Assembly (NCBI GenBank): GCA_003427395.1 | Contig: BFEA01000017.1 | Coordinates: 2,226,137-2,250,573 of the forward strand | Origin: Chara braunii | Lineage: Eukaryota > Streptophyta > Charophyceae > Charales > Characeae | DNA length: 24,437 nt | Direction: 5' to 3' | Shown: positions 18,921-24,437 of the stretch, piece by piece | Layout: each line of letters opens with the position of its first letter | How positions within the stretch are numbered: the first letter of the stretch is position 1 | The notes under the pieces: generated by a model | Seen by the model: the letters and a program-made list of their open reading frames with translations, nothing else | The model's database searches: none | Told to the model about the DNA's origin: nothing | Translations under genes and position numbers: made by a program

Positions 18921-20409
18921 GGCTCTGTACAAGGACGGCGAGCGAAATCCGAATCAGTTATGCAATTAGCTTCTTTTCTTCTGTGGTGGGGCGGATGCCG
19001 TGCTGTTCTTGGGCAAGCCGCACGCCCAGGTGGTGTGGAGTCTGCTTCAGCAGGGAAGGCACGTCTTGGTCGTGGATGGGGACACAACGCAACTCGAATA
19101 CAACGTGCAGTATGTCACCCATGAAGTGTCGTCCAAGGCTCACCCATGCGATTTCCACCAAGTCGTGGTTGAGCCCGTTTATGACCCGAACAAGGACATG
19201 TTCTTCAAGTTGACTCCAAAGAAAAGGCGCCAGGTCTACTCCTTCCTTTACGGTGAACAACCAAGGTTGAGATTTGACCCGCAGTACGTGGTGCGGAAGG
19301 AAGTCGCCATAGCAGTCCTCCAGGGCTACCACGGAGCGAGTCGGGCCGGCGCTGTGAGCTTCATTAAGAGGCTGGAATATGTGTTTTTTAACGGGAATCT
19401 CGTCGATCCGGCCGATTTCATTTTGGATAACTACAAGCTGGCATTCGGTGAGGAGGACGACTTCAATATCGAGGCTGAGCAGGAGGAGAGCGTTGAGGAC
19501 GACCTCTTCGATTTGGACGGGCAATTGGCCATCTTCAACGCCCAAGTTTCTGAGTCGCCGTCAGTATGCAAACCGGGGACACCTCTCGCTACACCCACCT
19601 CGGGCGGCCCCACGCAAGTGTCCTCCTCAACGCCTGTCAAGAGGGGTGGGTTGTCCCGTCTGAGGAGTTCGCCGGGGGAGGCTATTCGTCTCACACCGCA
19701 ACCCGAACATCTTCGACCCGGCCATCCAGTTCCTCCGGACCATCCGCATCTCAAGGCTCCTGTGACTCCCTTCCATATGGACGACAAACACACCTTCTCC
19801 ACAGCCGAAGATTGGGGCCATGATAGCGTGTGGCACCCAGACCATTTCCAGCCAGTCCTTCTCGACGGTGAATGGGCGGTGGCTGTGAGGGACATAAGGG
19901 GAGGGTGGATATATAACGATCGTTGGGACCTCGAGACATTCAAATCTCGTGCCTACGATGCGGTTTTGGAGAGATTAAGTGAGGTCAATTGACGAAGTAA
20001 AGACGACCCTGCTCTACGCAAATACGGGGACACGCTGTTCGATTTATTGCAATCAAATAGATGGCTGGAAGTGTCCCTCACGTTCTACGCCCTTCCATCA
20101 AGCCCGTCAATTAAGCAAGTGAGTTGGGAGTTGCCTGCGGGCACCCCGCCGGCAGGAGTTGTGAAGCGCAAGTCTCGTGGAAAGAACGGCGAAGGGGATG
20201 GTGAAGGCAGCGGGCAACGAGGTATCGGAGGTGGAAGTGAACAGCGTTCAACGAAACAGCGGTCTCCGGGGCACGCACGCGGCGGAGAGGGGAAAAAGGG
20301 CAGCTGGGAGAAGAAAAAGCCTCGCAGGGAGAGAAGACAAAGCATCACACAGGAGACGGGCAGGGGTCCAATGTCGACCGCGATGAGGACGGTGGCGTTC
20401 TGGTGGTGA
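18920..20409 (+). pseudogene. C-terminal part of the decayed gene, frame 1
   Basis: A six-G run at 18916-18921 marks a frameshift: the old frame becomes senseless and the new one gives ALYKDGERNPNQLCN, a TAG (18967-18969), then DAVLFLGKPHAQVVWSLL and GRHVLVVDGDTTQLEY. This strand-helix-strand with VVDGD could be the edge of a Rossmann-like fold, and a permuted methyltransferase is one possibility; confidence is low. The frame is then open to a TGA at 19990-19992 and continues as RSKDDPALRKYGDTLFDLLQ to about 20150, followed by a basic, Gly-rich tail. An acidic region (EEDDFNIEAEQEESVEDDLF) and a Pro/Ser-rich segment lie between. Confidence 0.6.
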
Positions 20410-20941
20410 CAGGCAGCACCTCAATGAAGACGGGGAACGACTTCACGCTTGGGTGGATTACACGGCCTGGCGAGCAGGACCCTGTGATTAGCTGCACCAG
20501 CGCAACACAGTATAGCGATGATGTTAGCGGGGCAGTTGTAGCAAAGAATGGAACTTGCTTCGCTCAGCTTCAAAAACGGTTGGCCGATTGTATCGGATCT
20601 ATCCGAACCTTGGAGAGGACATCGTCGTCCGGAATTCAATGCCTTCCGGAAGCGAGACGACAACATACCACGGATCCGGCAGCGACAAGCTCCAACCATG
20701 CTCGGTTTCGCCTCAAAATGAAGTTTGGATTAATCTGAACCCGGAAGCCAGTACCGTTGAGAGAGCACAGCGGTCTGCAGAACTCGAACGGGTGGTCCGG
20801 GTTTCCGAAAACCCTGGCGGCGAAATTCGGATTCATCCGAACCAGGAGGACGTGTCCGCCATGACAGACGACCGGTGTCAGGACACCGTCATGCTGTGCA
20901 TGGAAGTCCACAAGGAGCTGCAGGCAGACTGTCCAACTTAG
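20346..20941 (+). pseudogene. Decayed tail or upstream exon bearing three palindromes
   Basis: From about 20350 one frame gives GSNVDRDEDGGVLVVTGSTS and continues to about 20590, after which another frame is better and runs to a TAG at 20939-20941. The second part holds three palindromes (20593, 20725, 20827), read as RIYPN, WINLN and RIHPN. This frame is identical to that of the next coding block, 20942-21767, so the TAG may be a single decay mutation inside one gene. Whether the stretch belongs to the gene upstream or to the Ulp1 gene is unclear. Confidence 0.45.
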
Positions 20942-21248
20942 GGTGAGTTAGCGACCAGTTTCAATGTCAAGCCCTGCACACTCGGAGCCGAATGCCTGGT
21001 GACGGTACGCGCTGAGTTAGCAGTCTTAAGCGACTCTCCGGTCAAAGCGGACACGTCGTCGCCGTTGGAAACTGCAGTGGCTCGGATGAATCCGAACCAG
21101 GGCCCTGTGAGCATGTCCCTCCCTGATGCAACTTTGGAGACGACCGTAATTCGGATTCATCCAAGACACACGGACGAAGGACTTGACGGTTGTCGACTTC
21201 TGACGACTTTGGACAAGGACGACTCCGCCGACGACCGGATTGATCCGA
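20593..21248 (+). repeat. Six palindromes, all in one reading frame
   Basis: Copies: 20593-20606 (centre CT), 20725-20738 (TA, arms TTGGAT/ATCTGA), 20827-20840 (TC), 21082-21095 (GA), 21151-21164 (TC, right arm ATCCAA) and 21235-21248 (TG, left arm CCGGAT). Spacings are 132, 102, 255, 69 and 84 bp, all multiples of three. In the coding frame they read RIYPN, WINLN, RIHPN, RMNPN, RIHPR and RIDPT. Confidence 0.9.
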
Positions 21249-21767
21249 CACTCGGCGACGTCGGGATGGAGCAACCAGTTCAGCCGGCATACGACGACCC
21301 CTTGTACTCCGGCCTTCACGACGAGGCGATGGGAGAGGACGTTCTGAAGAAGTCCTATGACGTTGTTGGAGATAGATTTCTCTATTTGAGTGACGACGAT
21401 AAAGACATAGCGCACGAGGACAAGAAGTTAAGGGGGGGAAAGGTGTTGTTGGACATCCATGGGACCTTGAGCACAACACAATGCGACACAGTGGCGACGG
21501 AGGAAACCCAACCTATCGATGTTGTGGACGTCGATGCTCTTTGTCCGGAGACGGACAGACTAAAATTGCTCGTCGCGGACGTGGAGGATTTCCGCCATCG
21601 GGATGGGGATGAATTCATGCAATCGCCGGTCATCGACACCGACATATCGAACCTGTCAAGTTTCCCTGTGAGTTTGGAGCACGTCGTCGCCGCGTCGACG
21701 CGCACGGGGGCGCCAATCGTGCTGGGGTTGCCATCGGTGGGCTCTGGTGACGTCGAAGCTAAGCCTG
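20942..21767 (+). CDS. Upstream exon of the Ulp1-protease gene
   Basis: The frame is open from the TAG at 20939 through 21767, where a good donor (CCTG, then GTGAGC) begins. The protein is acidic and probably disordered (DSADDRIDPTLGDVGMEQPV, LYLSDDDKDIAHEDKKL), with three palindrome-derived peptides. There is no ATG in frame before 21086, and that ATG lies inside a palindrome (RMNPN), so either translation starts there or the gene extends upstream across the TAG. Splicing at 21767/21973 keeps the frame open into the next exon. No known domain; it may be a regulatory or targeting extension of the protease. Confidence 0.6.
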
Positions 21768-21972
21768 GTGAGCATTGTCTTCCTTTGCTTGCTTCTCGCT
21801 CGTCAGCCCGTCCGTGAAGTGTTGTTTGCTTCGTCGATTTCGGGGAGGTGTGTATGCGGCCACCAACTGGATTTGACGATGTGCTTCGTGAGGTGCTGTT
21901 TGCTTGGTTGCTCTTGTGAAGTTGTGTTGTTGATCTCCTACTGAACTGTCTGGGTGGCTATTTCTTGTACAG
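21768..21972 (+). other. Probable spliceosomal intron, 205 bp
   Basis: Donor GTGAGC at 21768 and acceptor TTTCTTGTACAG ending at 21972. The interior is T-rich (TTGTTTGCTT, GTTGTGTTGTTG). Splicing joins the first base of codon G (21767) to GT (21973-21974), giving GGT and linking frame 2 to frame 3 without a stop, while reading on gives a stop at 21817. Confidence 0.7.
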
Positions 21973-22278
21973 GTCGAGGAGCTCGTAGACAAACACACAT
22001 GTCGCAGGAGCTGCCTGCCCTCGCCAGGTTGTCAGTCCTAGTTGCGGGAGGCACTGGTCGTCGCAATGTCACTGATGCGTTTCCTGGGGAGACTAAACCT
22101 CGGGGCCCTCCCAGAAGGGTTTTCGTGCCCGTATTGGGCCCTCGCGCTAGACTCGTCGCAGAGGCAGCGGGTGTTGCCGAAAAAGACTGCAAGGAATTCC
22201 TTCTCGAGGCTTGCAGGGATATAAAGAAGGACAGTGCTAGTTTAGAATCAGCTGTGTGTGGAAGGTCCAGAAGTAGGG
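21973..22278 (+). CDS. Second exon of the Ulp1-protease gene
   Basis: The exon continues as GRGARRQTHMSQELPALARL, then FVPVLGPRARLVAEAAGVAE and CKEFLLEACRDIKKDSASLE, a likely helix. It is basic, in contrast to the acidic first exon. Unspliced, its frame ends at a TAG at 22338-22340. Donor candidates GTAGGG (22273), GTGACG (22279) and GTGAAC (22291) all leave phase 1, which is the phase needed by the acceptor TTGAATAG at 22399-22406, so a second intron of 116-134 bp is likely. I cannot choose among the donors by sequence. No domain recognised. Confidence 0.55.
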
Positions 22279-22406
22279 GTGACGTTATGCGTGAACTTTT
22301 CGGGCCACAGAGTAGCGGTTCGTCGGACCATGGCCGCTAGGACGGCATTTTCTCATAGTGCCCCATCATTTGTGCTTGCTGTGTGCTGCAAGTGTTTGTT
22401 GAATAG

Positions 22407-23110
22407 GGTTTCCTCGAGATGGAAGAGCAGTCCTTGAAGACGTTATCTGCTCCCGGTTGCCGCTCACTATGATCGTCGCGCGTTTACCGTCGCACAATTT
22501 ACAGGTTTCCTTCAAGGACATCGTCACACTCGTGGATGGATCCGGGGAGCTCAACGATGAGGTCGTCAATTTCTACATGGTGATGCTACTGGATGACTGC
22601 GGCCGGACTGCTGCTACCAAGAAGACGTACACCTTTAACTATTTCTTCGCCTTTACACTGCTTCTGCGAGGTCCAGCAGCTGATTGCAGATGGGCTAAAG
22701 ATGTGGACCTCCTGTCTCATTACCTCGTCTTGGCACCAGTGCACAAGGATGGAGAACACTGGAGCCTTTTGGCCATTGACTTCTCTAGACGTGTTTTGGA
22801 AATCTATGATTTTTTCTCGTGTTCGTCATCCAAAGATGATTTCTACTCCGTACTCTTAGATAAATCTATTAAATTTTTGAACACGGTGCCAGGTGCCGCC
22901 GGTGATAGTCGCACTTTCGACCACTTCGCTCGCAAGGTCAGCGTGAAAGGTATCCCTCGGCAGCACGACGGGGCTAGTTGCGGGGCGTTCATGTTGATGT
23001 TCGCTTTTTGTTTGGTGAGAGGTTTACGTCCACCTTTTGGTTTCTCCCATAGACACATCTCCTCTATCATAGCTAAACTAGCTTTGGCGATTTGCGATGT
23101 TGGTAGGTAA
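22407..23110 (+). CDS. Ulp1-type (C48 family) cysteine protease domain
   Basis: Frame open from 22403 to the TAA at 23108-23110; an acceptor ends at 22406. Counting from the codon at 22457, the landmarks are LNDEVVNFYM (32-41), the region that in Ulp1 proteases follows the substrate-entry loop; EHWSLLAIDF with catalytic H101 and the neighbouring W102; EIYDFF with D118; and PRQHDGASCGAF with Q169 and nucleophile C175. All four expected residues are present in the right order and spacing, so the fold is probably intact. The family cleaves SUMO or other ubiquitin-like modifiers, and similar domains are often carried by eukaryotic DNA transposons; the association here is inferred from the surroundings. 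The end AG|GTAAGC around 23105-23112 also fits a donor site, so a further exon cannot be excluded. Confidence 0.8.
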
Positions 23111-23114
23111 GCGT

Positions 23115-24340
23115 CTATCTTTTTGTTGATCATGTAGTGTAGAAGGGTTGACTTAGAAGAACATTTTGTTCTTCTCCGGACGAAATTTGTTCCTTTTCAT
23201 TTTTTCCGAGAGAGACTGGTGGGTGTTCTCGGTTTGGTTCAGAGCAGAACTGACTGTCACTGCCAGGATATCTTCGGGTGAAATTGTCATGTCCCCGACA
23301 TGTTTGTCGTCGACAATATTGTTCTTTCTCATTGGCTTTCAATTCTCGCGAACGTCCCCGTTGTTGGGGCGCCTGTTTCGTGATTGGCTTTCTCACTTTC
23401 GTCATTTTGTGTCTTGTGTGGTGTGATGTTCTCCCCGCATACTCGGATGCATCCGAACTCCAACTATCTCTATACTTTTCTGCCACTCTCTCGAACCTTC
23501 CCCGTCGTCTACACTCATCTATTCATTTTCACTTTGAATGTCGTGAGGCATCGCAGAGAAGAAAATACAACACAAGGGCCTCTTTATACATTGATGGTCC
23601 GTCTGGCCCTCCGCGCTAGGTGCTTTTTGGTTCCAACGTTGAATGTTGTCAATTATTTGGCCCATCAAAGCTCCCCATCTGCACGAGCATTCATACATCC
23701 GGTTTCTATTCCATTAAACAATACACTGAAAAATTTGAATGCGTCGAGGGAGGGAAAACCCGAAAGGCGACGTCGATGGGTGCTCCAATGTGACGAAATT
23801 TGAATTAGGGTAGCACGGCTGAAAGAAACAATTGCATGATTGGGCAAAATTTGATGTAAACAACCACCATAAATTCTATGAAAAATAGAGAACGGCTGGC
23901 CAGAGAGAATCCTAACCAACGCCCGGAGAATATGTCGACGAGGGACCGATTTTTGACATTGTCTGTTGCTATCTTGCCTTTCTTTCACTGTCTTTTTTTC
24001 TTTTCTTTCTTGTTTCGTCTTTAGCGTTTGCACATAATGATTCTCGTTCTCCAAAATCATTACCATACGCATCCCAAATGACAAAACCGAAACAACATCA
24101 CAGTCGTTGCATTGCGAGAAAACCGCGGAGAAAGCCATTAGAAAAACTCAATTTTATCGATCAAATGAATACAGTTCATGTAACGTAACCGAATACAGTC
24201 CATATCAATCGCCCAAAGCCAGAGCGCAACGGGATCCGCAATGTTAACCATAGTATGGAACTAAAAACAACCTTATCGAAGAACATTATCATCGCCACCG
24301 ACAAAGAGCAGAGAGTTATGTTGGCCGGTGACACCGCCTT
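23115..24340. other. No convincing gene
   Basis: Frames on both strands are short or mixed. The longest is a minus frame at 23665-24138 (157 codons, ATG start) with a Lys-rich stretch and no recognisable domain; I would not call it a gene. One perfect palindrome (centre GC) is at 23443-23456. Confidence 0.5.
23443..23456. repeat. Single palindrome TCGGATGCATCCGA
   Basis: Perfect copy, isolated, about 330 bp beyond the Ulp1 gene; right flank ACTCCA is weaker than the usual ACCACA. Confidence 0.85.
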
Positions 24341-24343
24341 CAG

Positions 24344-24345
<2 letters not shown>

Positions 24346-24435
<90 letters not shown>

Positions 24436-24437
24436 CT
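24346..24437. repeat. TC/TATC microsatellite at the window end
   Basis: About 70 bp of (TC)n from 24346 followed by (TATC)n up to the window edge. The compound repeat may have limited assembly or defined the contig end. Confidence 0.95.

Noticed and set aside
18460-19110. Naming the decayed gene a DNA methyltransferase
   Set aside because: DLCGT and the VVDGD strand are only loosely suggestive; no catalytic NPPY/DPPY or PC motif is visible.
17382-19992. RIP-like or CpG-methylation decay as the cause of the stops
   Set aside because: All stops are one transition from sense codons, but any random stop would often be; without an intact relative the direction of change cannot be known.
23665-24138. 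157-codon minus-strand frame as a gene
   Set aside because: It has an ATG but no domain, crosses a pyrimidine-rich tract, and has no supporting copy or splice context.

Overview
The window looks like nuclear DNA of a eukaryote, most likely from the green lineage. The support is a phase-consistent GT-AG intron pair, long microsatellites, tandem satellite-like blocks, and coding remnants scattered among repeats with no operon-like packing. The dispersed 14-base palindrome and the peptides it encodes (SDASE, RMHPN) remind me of predicted proteins from charophyte algae such as Chara, but that is recollection, not evidence. I see no rRNA, tRNA, CRISPR array or bacterial operon.

Layout. 1-470: end of an unrecognised plus-strand coding fragment. 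470-2150: AT-rich, with a hairpin and a direct repeat but no convincing gene. 2160-3160: two diverged minus-strand copies of one decayed protein. 3536-6231: minus-strand DUF7869-type, putatively transposase-like gene broken by a frameshift and stops. 6728-9505: stacked tandem repeats, including a 276-bp unit present six times. 9996-11041: unrecognised minus-strand coding remnant in two frames. 11400-13240: repeats, microsatellites and fold-back copies. 14155-16078: a duplicated block dense in palindromes. 15889-20941: a long, heavily decayed plus-strand gene of unrecognised family. 20942-23110: a plus-strand gene with introns ending in a Ulp1-type cysteine protease domain with all catalytic residues present. 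23110-24437: mostly empty, ending in a TC/TATC microsatellite.

The most distinctive signal is a family of about 30 palindromes, TCGGAT-NN-ATCCGA, found in repeats, in intergenic DNA and inside reading frames. In the gene ahead of the Ulp1 domain, six copies over 656 bp all lie in one frame and encode R-[I/M]-x-P-[N]-like pentapeptides. In the DUF7869 gene one copy is read in a different frame as SDASE. Between paralogous repeat copies the central two bases often differ while the arms stay. This resembles in principle the protein-invading palindromic elements of Rickettsia, though the units are much shorter.

The region is best read as a graveyard of mobile-element genes: a DUF7869-type gene on one strand, and a long unknown gene followed by a Ulp1 protease gene on the other. 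Whether these belong to one element or several cannot be settled from this window alone.
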